NCBI GenBank assembly: GCA_022822365.1
Contig: JAJEBV010000001.1
Span: 145,741-209,740, forward strand
Length of the DNA stretch: 64,000 nt
Origin: Thermoanaerobaculia bacterium
GTDB taxonomy: Bacteria; Acidobacteriota; Thermoanaerobaculia; Multivoradales; Multivoraceae
Direction of reading: 5' to 3'
Each line of letters starts with the position of its first letter. Position 1 is the stretch's first letter. The notes beneath the pieces are model-generated. The model ran no database searches. It was not told where the DNA came from and saw only the letters and a list, made by a program, of their open reading frames with translations. The position numbers and the translations under genes are program-made. Below are positions 1-9,508 of the stretch, one piece after another.

Positions 1-262
1 CGACCGCGAAATCCACCTGGAGGTCGCCCGCGGCCCTGCGGCCGACCTCCTCGCCGACGTAGAGCATCGGCGCCTTGTCCCGCTCCCCCTCGCCGATCAC
101 TACCCGGCCGTCGATCGCCATGTCCGCGAGGACCCCGCGCATCGCCTCGACGGCGACGTGGTCCGAGTGGTGGCGGTCGCCGTAGCCCATCGTCTGGGCC
201 GCCGCGACCGCGGCGGCCTCGGTGACGGCGACGAAGTCATGATCGCGGAGCTCCCCGGTCAC
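1..262 (-). CDS. glpX: Class II fructose-1,6-bisphosphatase, N-terminal part (runs off the window)
   Basis: The reverse strand reads from a GTG at 262 through the window edge without a stop (87 codons). The visible part carries the GlpX N-terminal pattern: an EAAAVAAA helix, a [18 protein letters not shown] stretch, then [25 protein letters not shown] metal-binding sequence around residues 54-74. GlpX hydrolyses fructose-1,6-bisphosphate to fructose-6-phosphate in gluconeogenesis, using Mn2+ or Mg2+, in the cytosol. The GTG overlaps the TGA of the upstream gcdH (GTGA), so the two are probably translationally coupled. The C-terminal three quarters lie outside the window. Confidence 0.9.
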   Translation of the reverse strand, partial: MTGELRDHDFVAVTEAAAVAAAQTMGYGDRHHSDHVAVEAMRGVLADMAIDGRVVIGEGERDKAPMLYVGEEVGRRAAGDLQVDFAV

Positions 263-1479
263 GAGCCGGCCCCCGCGGCGGCAGCGGCCGGCGCCGGCCG
301 GTCGACGGCCTCGCGCGCCTGCTCGCGGCTCATCGGCGGGTTGAAGGAGGGGATGCCGGTCACCGCGGCGCCGATCACCAGGCCGTGGATGTCGTGGGTG
401 CCCTCGTAGGTGTAGACGGACTCGATGTTCAGCATGTGTCGGACCACCGGATACTCGTCGGAAATGCCGTTGGCGCCCAGGATCTCGCGCGCCAGCTTCG
501 CGCACTCGCGAGCCACCCAGACGTTGTTCCGCTTGCACATCGAGACGTGCTGGGGCTCCATCGTGCCGGCCGTCTTCAGCCCCGCCAACTGGTAGACGAG
601 GAACTGTCCCTTGGTGATCTCGGTGATCATCCAGGCCAGCTTCTCCTGGACGAGCTGGTGGCTGGCGATCGGCTGACCGGCGAACTGCACCCGTTGCCGG
701 GCGTACTCGAGCGCCGTGTGGTAGCACTCCATCGCCGACCCGAGGCCGCCCCAGCAGATGCCGTAGCGCGCCTGGTTCAGGGTCTGGAGCGCCGAGCCTA
801 TGCCCCGGGTGCCCGGCAGGATGTTGTCGGCCGGAATGCGGCAGTTCTGGAACGCGAGTTCGCCGGTCGCCGAGGCCCGCAACGAGAACTTGCCGTGCAT
901 CTCGGCGCTGGTGAAGCCCTCCGTCCCTTTCTCGACGAGGAAGCCCCGGATCCCCTCGTCGGTGCGCGCCCAGACGACGGCCACGTCGGCGACGTTGCCG
1001 TTCGTGATCCACTGCTTGGCCCCGTTCAGCACCCAGCAGTCCCCGTCCCGCCGCGCACGCGTGCGCATCGCCGAGGGGTTCGAACCGAAGTCCGGCTCGG
1101 TGAGCCCGAAGCAGCCGATCATCCGGCCGCTCGCCAGTCCAGGAATGAACCGGTCCTTCTGCTCGCGGGAGCCGAAGGTCAGAATCGGGTACATCACGAG
1201 CGAGCTCTGCACGGAGACCATGCTCCGAATGCCCGAGTCCCCGCGCTCCAGCTCCTGCATGACGAGGCCGTAGGCGACGTCGCCCAGACCCGGCAGCCCG
1301 TACTCCGAGAAGTTCGCCCCGAACAGGTTCAGATCGCCAAGTTCGGGAGCGAGTTCCATCGGCGCCTTCGCCTCGCGATGGCAGTGCTCGATGATGGGCT
1401 TCACCCGCTCGTCGACGAACTGGCGGACGGTGTCCCGCATGAGCCGTTCCTCGCCGCTGAGCAGCGAGTCGAAGTTCAT
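259..1479 (-). CDS. gcdH: Glutaryl-CoA dehydrogenase (acyl-CoA dehydrogenase family)
   Basis: A 406-aa flavoprotein dehydrogenase starting at ATG 1479; upstream in-frame codons are non-coding in character. Acyl-CoA dehydrogenase N, middle and C domains are in order. The VSVQSSLVM stretch is typical of the GCDH branch, the FAD/substrate motif [12 protein letters not shown] sits mid-protein, and the catalytic Glu is about residue 359 within [10 protein letters not shown]. The family converts glutaryl-CoA to crotonyl-CoA plus CO2 in lysine/tryptophan/aromatic catabolism and passes electrons to ETF. The C-terminus ends in an Ala-rich low-complexity tail next to the overlapping glpX start. Pairing with glpX is unusual and suggests only co-expression. 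A generic acyl-CoA dehydrogenase is the less likely alternative. Confidence 0.88.
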   Translation of the reverse strand: MNFDSLLSGEERLMRDTVRQFVDERVKPIIEHCHREAKAPMELAPELGDLNLFGANFSEYGLPGLGDVAYGLVMQELERGDSGIRSMVSVQSSLVMYPILTFGSREQKDRFIPGLASGRMIGCFGLTEPDFGSNPSAMRTRARRDGDCWVLNGAKQWITNGNVADVAVVWARTDEGIRGFLVEKGTEGFTSAEMHGKFSLRASATGELAFQNCRIPADNILPGTRGIGSALQTLNQARYGICWGGLGSAMECYHTALEYARQRVQFAGQPIASHQLVQEKLAWMITEITKGQFLVYQLAGLKTAGTMEPQHVSMCKRNNVWVARECAKLAREILGANGISDEYPVVRHMLNIESVYTYEGTHDIHGLVIGAAVTGIPSFNPPMSREQAREAVDRPAPAAAAAGAGS

Positions 1480-1554
1480 GAAATCAACGCCTGGAAATCG
1501 GTCCAAGGCCTCACTCCCGGGTGGTTCGCGGCAGCGCCGAACCCTACCAGTAGG

Positions 1555-2397
1555 ATGCCGGCCGTGACCCTGATTCGCCTGGCGCTCCCCCTGCTGGCCG
1601 GCGCCGCGTGCGCCTGGTGGATCGACCGATCCACAGCGGCGCGCGGGCTGTTGCCACCCGGCTTCGCCGACGCCACGTGGGGCGACCTGCGCCGCCTCGC
1701 CGCGATCGTCCTGCTCGCCCTGGTTCTCTGGGTCGGCGTGTTCGCCGCCGCCGGGCAAATCGGCCTGCCGTCACCCGAGATCGACTTCGAGAACCTCTCG
1801 CCTGTCCTCCTGTTCCAGACGCACGCGATCCTGATGGCGACGCTGGCGAGCTGGCTCGTACTCGGCTACTGGAACTGCGGCTACCGCCCCAGCGAGGTGA
1901 TTCAGAGCCAGCTCGGCCTGCGGACGCCGACCGGTACCAGCGTGCCGAAGGAGACCGGGCTCGGCATCCTTGCCGGCCTGATCCTCTGGGTGGGCGTGCT
2001 GGCCGCTGTGTTCATCGCGGCGCTCGCCGTCGGGCTGATCGGCGGCTTCGAGAACCTGCCCACCGAAGCGCCGGAAATGGTGCTTTGGATGGGCAGCCTG
2101 CCCCTCCTCCTCCGACTCATGGTCAGCCTCTCCGCCGGTGTCGTCGAGGAGCTCTTCTTCCGCGGTTTCCTGATGCCGAGGGTCGGTTTCTGGGCGTCGA
2201 ACGTGCTGTTCGTCCTCGCTCACGCGAGCTACCAGCAGTCCTTCCAGCTCTTCGGTATCGCGCTTCTCTCGGTCGCCTTCAGCATGCTCGTGCGCTGGCG
2301 AGGCAACATCTGGCCCGCCATCGCCGCCCACTTCCTCTTCGACGCGATCCAGTTGCTGATCATCGTGCCAACAGCCGCCAGCGCGGCGGGCACTTGA
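1555..2397 (+). CDS. CPBP-family intramembrane metalloprotease (CAAX-like/Abi)
   Basis: A 280-aa polytopic membrane protein; ATG 1555 is preceded by a purine-rich AGTAGG. It has a signal-anchor-like N-terminus and about seven hydrophobic segments. The three CPBP motifs lie in the C-terminal half: EELFFRGFL (about residue 198), FVLAH (about residue 219) and HFLFDAI near the C-terminus. These are the glutamate, histidine and His/Asp metal-site residues of the Rce1-like intramembrane protease superfamily. Bacterial members act in bacteriocin immunity, protein processing or unknown roles, and the substrate here cannot be told. It is divergent from gcdH (75 bp) and convergent with the nupC-like gene. 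Confidence 0.85.
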   Translation: MPAVTLIRLALPLLAGAACAWWIDRSTAARGLLPPGFADATWGDLRRLAAIVLLALVLWVGVFAAAGQIGLPSPEIDFENLSPVLLFQTHAILMATLASWLVLGYWNCGYRPSEVIQSQLGLRTPTGTSVPKETGLGILAGLILWVGVLAAVFIAALAVGLIGGFENLPTEAPEMVLWMGSLPLLLRLMVSLSAGVVEELFFRGFLMPRVGFWASNVLFVLAHASYQQSFQLFGIALLSVAFSMLVRWRGNIWPAIAAHFLFDAIQLLIIVPTAASAAGT

Positions 2398-2424
2398 GCG
2401 CCGCCCGCTGCCGAACCCCCGGTC

Positions 2425-3624
2425 TCAGACCAGCAGGCCCGCGATCGTCGCCGTCTGCAGGCAGGCGAGGGTGCCCGCGATCATCGCGCGGAGCCCGAGG
2501 CTGGCCAGCTCGCTCTTGCGCTCCGGGGCGATGCTGCCGATACCGCCGATCTGGATCGCGATCGACGAGAAGTTCGAGAAGCCGCACAGGGCGTAGGTGG
2601 CGATGACCCGGGACTTCTCCGACAACTGGTTCTCCGCCGAGATGTCCTCGAAGCGGGAGTAGGCGACGAACTCGTTGGCCGCGGTCTTCAGGCCGAGAAG
2701 CGTCCCCACCGCGTCCGCCTCCGCCCACGGCACCCCCATGACCCAGGCCAGGGGCCGGAACAGGAAGCCGAGGATCATCTCCAGGTTCAGGCCCGGAAGG
2801 CCGATCCAGCCCCCCACCGGCCCGAGCAGGCCGTTGACCAGCGCCACGAGCGCGATGAAGGCGAGCAGCATGGCGCCGACGTTCAGCGCCAGCTTCAGGC
2901 CGTCGCCCGCGCCCTGCGCGGCGGCGTCGATCATGTTGGCCCAGGGCGTCCTGACCTTGAAGTCGGTATCCGCCGAGACCCGCTCCGTCTCGGTTTCCGG
3001 GACCATCAGCTTGGCCATGACCAGGGCCGCCGGCGCCGACATGACGCTGGCGGCGATCAGGTGGCCGGCCGAGATGCCCATCCCCACGTAGGCGGCCATC
3101 ACGCCGCCCGCGACCGTGGCGAAGCCGCCCGTCATCACCGCCATCAGCTCCGAGCGGGTCATCTTGCCGACGTACGAGCGGATGAGAAGCGGCGCTTCCG
3201 TCTGGCCGACGAAGATGTTGGCCGAAGCGGACAGCGACTCGGGGCCGGACGTGCCCATCACCTTCGTCATCACCACGGCGAAGACCTTGACGACCCGCTG
3301 GATGACGCCGAGGTGGTAGAGCACCGCGACCACGCTCGAGAAGAAGATGATCGTCGGCAGCACCCGGAAGGCGAAGGGAACGAGCTCGAACCCCTGGCCG
3401 AAGACGAACCTCGACCCTTCGTCCGCGAACTGGAGGAACGTGGTCACCACATCCGTGGCGACGGCGAAGAACGCCTCCCCCGGGGCCGTCTTCAGGATGA
3501 GCAGCGCGAGGACGAACTGGATCGCGATGCCCGTGACCACGGTCCGCCAGCGGACACTGAAGCGATTCGTGGAGAACAGCCAGGCGATGCCCGGGATGAC
3601 GAGGAGTCCGATGAGACCCGTCAT
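2425..3624 (-). CDS. nupC: NupC-family concentrative nucleoside transporter
   Basis: 399 aa, ATG start at 3624. The polytopic sequence matches the CNT fold: N-terminal helices, a [14 protein letters not shown] segment (gate domain), the [12 protein letters not shown] motif of the first helical hairpin, and [17 protein letters not shown] followed by a SAPAALV helix. CNTs import nucleosides with H+ or Na+. The gene follows hflC by 26 bp and is likely the distal gene of an hflK-hflC-nupC operon. Length matches bacterial NupC (about 400 aa). Nucleoside specificity cannot be inferred. Confidence 0.9.
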   Translation of the reverse strand: MTGLIGLLVIPGIAWLFSTNRFSVRWRTVVTGIAIQFVLALLILKTAPGEAFFAVATDVVTTFLQFADEGSRFVFGQGFELVPFAFRVLPTIIFFSSVVAVLYHLGVIQRVVKVFAVVMTKVMGTSGPESLSASANIFVGQTEAPLLIRSYVGKMTRSELMAVMTGGFATVAGGVMAAYVGMGISAGHLIAASVMSAPAALVMAKLMVPETETERVSADTDFKVRTPWANMIDAAAQGAGDGLKLALNVGAMLLAFIALVALVNGLLGPVGGWIGLPGLNLEMILGFLFRPLAWVMGVPWAEADAVGTLLGLKTAANEFVAYSRFEDISAENQLSEKSRVIATYALCGFSNFSSIAIQIGGIGSIAPERKSELASLGLRAMIAGTLACLQTATIAGLLV

Positions 3625-3650
3625 CTATCGACTGACCGCCGGACCGGCAG

Positions 3651-4607
3651 CTACGGACCGCTCGCCTTCAGGAAGCTGAAGTAGTCGCTGTCGGTCGACA
3701 CGACCAGCCAGGTGTTCGGGTCGATTGTCTTCTCGAAGGCCTCCATCGTGCGCAGGAACTCGTAGAAGTTCCTCGACTGGACCGACTGGTTGTAGGCCGA
3801 GGCGTAGATCTCGGTGGCTTCCGCGTCCGCCCGGCCCCGGATCTCGGTCGCCTGGCGGTAGGCCTCCGACTCGATCCGCTTCAGGTCGCGGTCCATGTTG
3901 CCGAGAATCTCCGACGCCTGGCCCTGGCCCTGGGAGCGGAACCGGTCCGCGATCCGCTGCCGTTCCGAGATCATCCGGTTGAAGACGTCCGGCTCGACCT
4001 GCTGGCCGTAGTTGATGCGCCGGAACTGCACGTCCAGCACCTCGATGCCGAGATCGGCGGTCCGGTCCTGGGCCGCGGCCAGGATGTCCTGGCGGATCTT
4101 GTCGCGGCCGGTGACGATCTCTTCGAGGCCGCCGCCCCCGTCCTCTTCGAGGCCGCCGCCCGCGTCCGGGTACGACTCGTCCGCCGCGGCCTCGCGGTTC
4201 GAACTGCGGATCACCTCGATCAGGTCATGGTTGGCGATCGCGTTGCGGGTCTCGCCGTCCAGGATGTCGTCGAGCCGCGACTGGGCGCCCAGCTCGTCGC
4301 GCAGGCGCTGGAAGAACAGCAGGGGGTCGGAGATCCGCCACCGGGCGTAGGTGTCGACGAAGATGAACACCTTGTCGCGCGTCGGCAGTTCCTCGGCGGA
4401 GCCCTGCCATTCCAGGAAGCGGCGGTCGAAGTAGTGGGCCTTCTGGATGAAGGGCAGCTTGAACTTCAGCCCGGGAGTTTCGATCGCGTCTCCGACCGGA
4501 GCACCGAACTGCGTGATGATCGCCTGGCGATCCTCGGGAACGATGAACAGCGCGTTGCTCGCGACGAGCAGCAGCACCAGGACCAGGAGGATGGTCAGGA
4601 CCTTCAC
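3651..4607 (-). CDS. hflC: HflC, SPFH-domain modulator of FtsH
   Basis: 318 aa. An N-terminal membrane anchor (residues 3-22) is followed by a Band-7/SPFH domain (VPEDRQAIITQFG) and a long C-terminal coiled coil (ERQRIADRFRSQGQGQASEI). HflC pairs with HflK at the periplasmic face of the inner membrane and restrains the FtsH protease. The ATG at 4607 overlaps the TGA of hflK by 4 nt. An insert at about residues 149-163 with an 8-residue Gly-Gly-Gly-Leu-Glu-Glu repeat is encoded by a 19-bp direct repeat (4119-4137 and 4143-4161) and looks like a recent duplication in a loop. Confidence 0.93.
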   Translation of the reverse strand: MKVLTILLVLVLLLVASNALFIVPEDRQAIITQFGAPVGDAIETPGLKFKLPFIQKAHYFDRRFLEWQGSAEELPTRDKVFIFVDTYARWRISDPLLFFQRLRDELGAQSRLDDILDGETRNAIANHDLIEVIRSSNREAAADESYPDAGGGLEEDGGGGLEEIVTGRDKIRQDILAAAQDRTADLGIEVLDVQFRRINYGQQVEPDVFNRMISERQRIADRFRSQGQGQASEILGNMDRDLKRIESEAYRQATEIRGRADAEATEIYASAYNQSVQSRNFYEFLRTMEAFEKTIDPNTWLVVSTDSDYFSFLKASGP

Positions 4608-5641
4608 GGCGTTCCCTCCCCGGCCTGCTGGGCCGCAACCTGCCGCGACGTCCTCGCGGCGCTGACTCCCTCGAAGCTCATGATCGGCGTCAGCCCGTCG
4701 ACGTCCTCGTCGACGACGATCTTCCGGCCCACCTTCGGCAGCACCCGCTCCATCGTCTCGATGAACAGCCGCTTGCGCGTCACCTCCGGCGCCTGTCGAA
4801 ACTCCTCGTAGAGGGCATTGAAACGGGTCGCGTCGCCCTGGGCCCGGTTCACCCGGTCGAGCGCGTAACCTTCAGCCTGCTGGATCGTCTGCAGCGCCTG
4901 ACCCTCGGCTCGGGGAATGACCCGGTTGTACTCAGCCTCGGCTTCGTTGACCAGCCGCTCGAGTTCCTGCTCGGCCTGGTTGACCGCGTTGAAGGACGGC
5001 TTGACCGGCTCGGGCGGGTTGTTGCTCTGGAGCACCACCTGGTCGATGGCGATCCCGGTCTCGTACTGGTTGCACAACTCCTGCAACTCGACCTTCACCG
5101 CGCCCTCGATCTCGGCCCGGCCGACGGTCAGCACTTCGTTCACCGTGCGGTCCCCGACCACCTTGCGCATCACCGCCTCGCTCATGTCGCGGAAGGTCTC
5201 GTCGAGGTTCCGAACCCGGAAGAGATACTGGTACGGGTCGACGACCCGGTACTGGACCACCCACTCGACGACCGCGGCGTTCAGGTCGCCCGTCAGCATG
5301 TTCGCCTCGTCCGGATTGGCCACGAAGGCGCTTCGCACCCCCACGCTCTCGCTGCTGAAGCCGAACTCCTGCTTCAACTGGCGCCTGACCGGCACCTTGG
5401 TCAACTGATCGACGAGCGGGATCTTGAAGCGCAGGCCCGGCTCGGTCGTGCCGGCGTACTTGCCGAGACGGAGGATGACCCCCACTTCCTCGGGCTGCAC
5501 CGTGTACACGCTGGACAGGGCCAGGAGGCCGACCACCACCACCACGGCGATGATCTTCAGGCCGCCCAGACGCTCGCGCAGCGCCTTGGTCACGTTGCCG
5601 AGATCGAGGGGGCTGTCGGCGCCGGGAAAGTTGTCAGACAT
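4604..5641 (-). CDS. hflK: HflK, SPFH-domain modulator of FtsH
   Basis: 345 aa with ATG at 5641; an upstream in-frame TTG would add two residues and is less likely. A short hydrophilic N-terminus leads to one transmembrane segment (about 31-50), then the SPFH domain (VQPEEVGVILRLGKY, PGLRFKIP) and a Glu-rich coiled coil (INEAEAEYNRVIPRAEGQ-like). HflK partners HflC, encoded immediately downstream with a 4-nt overlap. The N-terminus lacks the long Gly-rich stretch of E. coli HflK, as in many non-enterobacterial homologues. The promoter probably lies in the 63-bp gap shared with the divergent helicase gene. Confidence 0.93.
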   Translation of the reverse strand: MSDNFPGADSPLDLGNVTKALRERLGGLKIIAVVVVVGLLALSSVYTVQPEEVGVILRLGKYAGTTEPGLRFKIPLVDQLTKVPVRRQLKQEFGFSSESVGVRSAFVANPDEANMLTGDLNAAVVEWVVQYRVVDPYQYLFRVRNLDETFRDMSEAVMRKVVGDRTVNEVLTVGRAEIEGAVKVELQELCNQYETGIAIDQVVLQSNNPPEPVKPSFNAVNQAEQELERLVNEAEAEYNRVIPRAEGQALQTIQQAEGYALDRVNRAQGDATRFNALYEEFRQAPEVTRKRLFIETMERVLPKVGRKIVVDEDVDGLTPIMSFEGVSAARTSRQVAAQQAGEGTP

Positions 5642-5704
5642 AGCCAACGAGGCTATGCCATCGGCCCCCGGAAAACAACCGCCGGAGCGGTAGTCTCACC
5701 GCCT
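5642..5704. promoter_or_regulatory. Divergent promoter region, hflKC / helicase
   Basis: A 63-bp gap lies between two divergent start codons (hflK at 5641, helicase at 5705). It must hold the start signals for both directions unless the helicase is transcribed from further away. No clear -10/-35 pair can be assigned by eye in this GC-rich DNA. Inference from gene arrangement only. Confidence 0.35.
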
Positions 5705-8164
5705 ATGCCGCCGCGTTTCGACGACGACGGGAGGACGCTCCGGCTGTCCGTGGCGGACCTGCTCGAACACAGCGCCGCGAGGCACCTGGGGTTCGCCAAC
5801 CGGGGCGGCTTCGAGCGCCTCTGGGTGGGCCAGGCGATCCACAGCCGTTACCAGGAGCAGGCGATGGAGCGTGAGCCGAGCTACCGACGCGAGGTCGAGC
5901 TCTCGTTCGAGTTCGAGCACCGGGGCTGGAAGGTGACCCTGACCGGCCGGGCGGACGGGCTCTACCGGGACGCGGACGGCCGTCTGGCGATCGAGGAGAT
6001 CAAGTCCGTGCGGCCCAACACGGAGCCCTCGCCGGCGTTGCTCGCCACCTACCGCCGGCAGGCCGCGATCTACGCCTGGATCGTCCACCGCTCGGGCGTC
6101 GCCGCCGCGCTGCCGGTGCGCGCCGAACTCGTGCTGATCGAGATCGGCACCGCCGGGATCGACCGGCTCGACGTGGAGCTCGACCTCGAGGAGCTCGACT
6201 CCGACATCCGGCTGCGGCTCAACCGCCTCGTCCGCGAGTACGAGTCGGAGAGAGCCGAGCGCCAGCGCCGCGAGCTGGCCGCCGAACGCCTGGAGTTCCC
6301 CTTCCACCAGCCCCGGCCGGGCCAGCAGGAGATCATCGACCGCTCGGGCCTCGCCGTCGAGCAGCGCGAGCACCTGCTGGTCCAGGCGCCGACCGGGCTC
6401 GGCAAGACCGCCGCCGTCCTCTTCCCGGTGCTCCGCGAGGCGCTGGCGAACGACCTGCGGGTGTTCGTGCTCACGGCGAAGAACACGCAGCAGGCGATGG
6501 CCAACCGGGTGATCGACCTGCTGAACCGGGAGCGGGCCTTCCACGCCCTGCACCTGCGCGCCAAGGCGCGGATGTGCGCGAACGACGAGATCATCTGCCA
6601 CGAGGACTACTGTCAGTACGCCCGCGACTACTACGTCAAGCTGCAGCGGAGCCAGGTCATCCCCCGCCTGCTCGACGGGCACGGCCTGCTGGAACCGGAC
6701 ACGATCTTCGACGTCTCGAAGGGGGTCCGGGCCTGCCCGTTCGAGATCAGCCTCGAGCTCGGCCGGCGGGTGCAGGTCGTGGTCGGCGACTACAACTACG
6801 CCCTCGACCCCTTCGTCAAGCTGACCGAGTTTCAGGGCGACGCCGACCTGTCCGGCACCGTCCTCATCGTCGACGAGATCCACAACCTGATCGACCGCGG
6901 CCGCGGCTACTACAGCCCGGAGCTCTCGGCGGCGAGCTGCCGGGCGGCTCGGGCGGGTCTGCGACGGGCCGGCCGCGGCACGGAGGGAGGACCGACGGAG
7001 CGCCTGCGGGAGCTCTGCGCCGCTCTGGAAGAACTGATCCAGGGCGAGGTCGACTTGGCAGTAGACGCGCCCGACCGCAACGCCGTGGCCGAGGGCGCCG
7101 CCCCCGAAGAACAGCTCTGGCGCCTGCGGGCCGCCTTCGACCGGGGCTTCGTGGACTACCTGGAGTTCCGCCGCGACACCCGCTCCTTCGCCGCCAACGA
7201 CGCCTTCGTCGAGCTCTACTTCGAGCTGCTGCGGTTCCTGAACACGCTCCAGCTCGCCTCGCAGCCGAAGCACGCCGAGTCCTTCAGCTTCCTGTTCCGG
7301 CGGATCGACCGGGCGCCCAGCCTGGCCATCCTGTGCAAGGACGCGAGCTCTTTCCTCGGAGCCACGATCAACCGCTGCCGCTCGACGATCGGCCTGTCCG
7401 CGACCCTGCAGCCGTTCGAGTTCTACCGCGACCTGCTCGGCCTCGACCCGGACCGCACCTCGACCCTCGAGGTGCCGAGCGCGTTCCCGGCCGGGAACCG
7501 CCGGGTCGTCGTCGACACCTCCGTCACGACGACCTACCGGACCCGCGACCAGAACTACGGCCCGATCGCCGAGCGGCTGGCCGAGTTCGCCCGGTCCGTG
7601 CCGGGGAACTCGATGGCGATCTTCCCCAGCTACCGGTTCCTCGCCGAGGTCCAGGAGCGGCTGCCCGACTGCGGCCGCAACGTGGTCGTCCAGCAGCAGA
7701 CGACCAGCGAAGCGCGGCGCCAGGAAGTGCTCGACACGCTGACCAGTCCGCTCGCCGGCGACACCCTGCTCCTGGCGGTGGCGGGCGGCGTGTTCTCCGA
7801 GGGCGTTGACTACCCGGGCGACGCGCTGCTCGCCGTGGCCGTGGTCGGCCCCTGCCTGCCCGCGGTGACGATGGAGCAGAAGCTGCTTCAGGCCTACTAC
7901 GACGAGCGCTTCGAGCGCGGCTTCGAGTACGCCTTCGTCGTTCCCGGAATGACCCGCGTCGTCCAGGCCGCCGGCCGCCTGATCCGCTCCGCCGAAGACC
8001 GCGGCGTCATCGCCCTCTTCGACCGCCGGTTCCTGCAGCGCCCGTACCGGCGCCACCTCCCCTCCGAGTGGTGGCCCGACCCGGTCGACGAAGAGGAAGC
8101 CGACCTCGCCGGCCATCCGGCCACCGCCGCCGCCGCCTTCTTCGACGGCGCCAATCGGTCATGA
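5705..8164 (+). CDS. XPD/DinG-type ATP-dependent DNA helicase with N-terminal PD-(D/E)XK-like domain
   Basis: 819 aa. The N-terminal about 180 residues resemble a RecB/Cas4-type nuclease fold: GRADGLYRDADGRLAIEEIK places Asp and Glu-x-Lys as in PD-(D/E)XK. The helicase core follows with Walker A APTGLGKT (about 229), the DEIH box (about 389), a motif-V-like GVFSEGVDYPGD and motif VI QAAGRLIRS (about 755). Four cysteines between about 290 and 344 (MCAN, IICHEDYC, ACPF) fit the Fe-S cluster of XPD/DinG helicases. These are 5'-3' helicases acting in repair. The TGA overlaps the ATG of the luxE-like gene (ATGA), an unexpected coupling. Confidence 0.88.
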   Translation: MPPRFDDDGRTLRLSVADLLEHSAARHLGFANRGGFERLWVGQAIHSRYQEQAMEREPSYRREVELSFEFEHRGWKVTLTGRADGLYRDADGRLAIEEIKSVRPNTEPSPALLATYRRQAAIYAWIVHRSGVAAALPVRAELVLIEIGTAGIDRLDVELDLEELDSDIRLRLNRLVREYESERAERQRRELAAERLEFPFHQPRPGQQEIIDRSGLAVEQREHLLVQAPTGLGKTAAVLFPVLREALANDLRVFVLTAKNTQQAMANRVIDLLNRERAFHALHLRAKARMCANDEIICHEDYCQYARDYYVKLQRSQVIPRLLDGHGLLEPDTIFDVSKGVRACPFEISLELGRRVQVVVGDYNYALDPFVKLTEFQGDADLSGTVLIVDEIHNLIDRGRGYYSPELSAASCRAARAGLRRAGRGTEGGPTERLRELCAALEELIQGEVDLAVDAPDRNAVAEGAAPEEQLWRLRAAFDRGFVDYLEFRRDTRSFAANDAFVELYFELLRFLNTLQLASQPKHAESFSFLFRRIDRAPSLAILCKDASSFLGATINRCRSTIGLSATLQPFEFYRDLLGLDPDRTSTLEVPSAFPAGNRRVVVDTSVTTTYRTRDQNYGPIAERLAEFARSVPGNSMAIFPSYRFLAEVQERLPDCGRNVVVQQQTTSEARRQEVLDTLTSPLAGDTLLLAVAGGVFSEGVDYPGDALLAVAVVGPCLPAVTMEQKLLQAYYDERFERGFEYAFVVPGMTRVVQAAGRLIRSAEDRGVIALFDRRFLQRPYRRHLPSEWWPDPVDEEEADLAGHPATAAAAFFDGANRS

Positions 8165-9204
8165 CACAGCTCCTCCACCGGATCGAACGCTTCATCCTCG
8201 GGGCCGACGGCGACTTCGACGAACTCGCCGCCGCCGCCGCCCGCTTCGGCTACGAGCGGGTCGAGCCGTACCGCCGGCTCTGCGATCGCCGCGGCGTCAC
8301 TCCCGCCGCGCTCGACGACTGGCGCGCCGCTCCGGCCGTGCCCACCTCCGCCTTCAAGTCGCTGCGGCTCGCCGCCGACGAACCCCAGGAGACCTTCCGC
8401 AGCAGCGGCACCACCCGCGGCGCGGAACGCCGGAGCGTCCACTACCACCCCTACCCCGATCTCTACCGGACGGTGATCGACGCCACCTTCCCCGCCGCCT
8501 GCCTGCCCGCCGGCTCCGTACGTGTGCCGATCCTCTCCCTCATCCCCGACCGCGCGACCGCCTCCGACTCCTCCCTCTCGTTCATGGCGGCTCACGTCTT
8601 CGAGCGCCACGCCGCGGCCGGCAGGGCCTGGGCGGTCCGGGAAGGCGGCATCGACCTGGACTTCGCCTGCCGCTGGCTGCGGAGCCGCGCGGCAGGAGAA
8701 CCGGTCCTGTTGCTCGCCACCGCTCTCGCCCTCGTTCTCCTCCTCGACTGGCTGGACCAGGACGCAGAGGGGCCGATTCGCCTTCCCGCCGGGAGCCGGG
8801 TCTTCGAAACCGGCGGCTTCAAGGGCCAGCGGCTGGAAACAACGCCCGAGGCGGTCCGGCGACGCGCCCGCGCCCTGCTCGGCCTCTCGCCGGATGCCGT
8901 CGTGCGCGAGTACGGCATGACGGAACTGACCAGCCAGGCCTACTCACGGCCCGGCGGCGAGCGCCTGCACACACCGCCCTGGATGCCGTTCCGCGTGCTG
9001 GACCCCGACACGCTCGAAGAGGTCGAGGACGGCGACACCGGGCTGCTGGCGTTCTTCGATCTCGCCAACCTCGGCTCAGTCTGCCACGTCCTCACCGAAG
9101 ACCTCGGCGTCCGCGAAGGCGACGCCTTCCGCCTGCTCGGCCGAGCCAGCGGCGCGGAACTCCGCGGCTGTTCCCTGACTGCGGAGGAACTGGGCTCCGC
9201 GTGA
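8161..9204 (+). CDS. luxE: LuxE-like acyl-protein synthetase (ANL superfamily)
   Basis: 347 aa. The adenylation motif FRSSGTTRG is at about residues 79-87, an ETGGFKGQ stretch follows, and REYGMTELTSQAY is the A5-like motif typical of LuxE/PaaK-type enzymes. LuxE activates a fatty acid as acyl-AMP and passes it to a cysteine for reduction by LuxC. A luxC-like gene is downstream, so the pair is predicted to reduce a fatty acid to an aldehyde. No luciferase genes (luxAB) are present, so bioluminescence is not implied; a lipid or exopolysaccharide modification is more likely. The start is fixed by the 4-nt overlap with the helicase gene. The symbol denotes family resemblance. Confidence 0.8.
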   Translation: MTQLLHRIERFILGADGDFDELAAAAARFGYERVEPYRRLCDRRGVTPAALDDWRAAPAVPTSAFKSLRLAADEPQETFRSSGTTRGAERRSVHYHPYPDLYRTVIDATFPAACLPAGSVRVPILSLIPDRATASDSSLSFMAAHVFERHAAAGRAWAVREGGIDLDFACRWLRSRAAGEPVLLLATALALVLLLDWLDQDAEGPIRLPAGSRVFETGGFKGQRLETTPEAVRRRARALLGLSPDAVVREYGMTELTSQAYSRPGGERLHTPPWMPFRVLDPDTLEEVEDGDTGLLAFFDLANLGSVCHVLTEDLGVREGDAFRLLGRASGAELRGCSLTAEELGSA

Positions 9205-9508
9205 AGAGTCGCGTGGCGGCGCTGAGGCGGAACCGGCCTTCGGCCGGTGCGGGTTGCCGGCCGCCTTCGGCGGCAGCGGGTCAGAACCCGGCTGGCGCGT
9301 CCCCGCGCCAGCCGCGTCACAGTCCGAGCGCCCGTCTTCGGGCGGTCGGATGTCAGACCCGCGCACCCAGAGAGCACGCCTCCGTGCCGCAACCGTCACG
9401 CCATCGCTGCGAGCGGTGGGTGCCAGTAGAGCCTTTCGCCCTTGGAACAGCGGTGCTCTGGGTGCGCGGGTCTTCTGACCCGCATCCGGCGCGAAGCGCC
9501 CGTCCGGC
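9205..9508. repeat. Palindromic-repeat cluster between luxE-like and luxC-like genes
   Basis: This 304-bp stretch has no credible gene. It holds several hairpin units of the window-wide repeat: ACCGGCCTTCGGCCGGT near 9232, GCCGCCTTCGGCGGC plus CGGGTCAGAACCCG near 9259-9287, a GGTCGGATGTCAGACCCGCGCACCCAG variant near 9340-9370, and an inverted copy of the core (CTGGGTGCGCGGGTCTTCTGACCCGC) near 9458-9484. Copies face both ways. It may end luxE transcription or join the two lux-like genes in one structured transcript. Confidence 0.85.

Noticed and set aside
1..262. Plus-strand frames at the left edge
   Set aside because: The reverse strand gives a clear GlpX N-terminus; plus frames are Arg/Gly/Ala-rich shadows.
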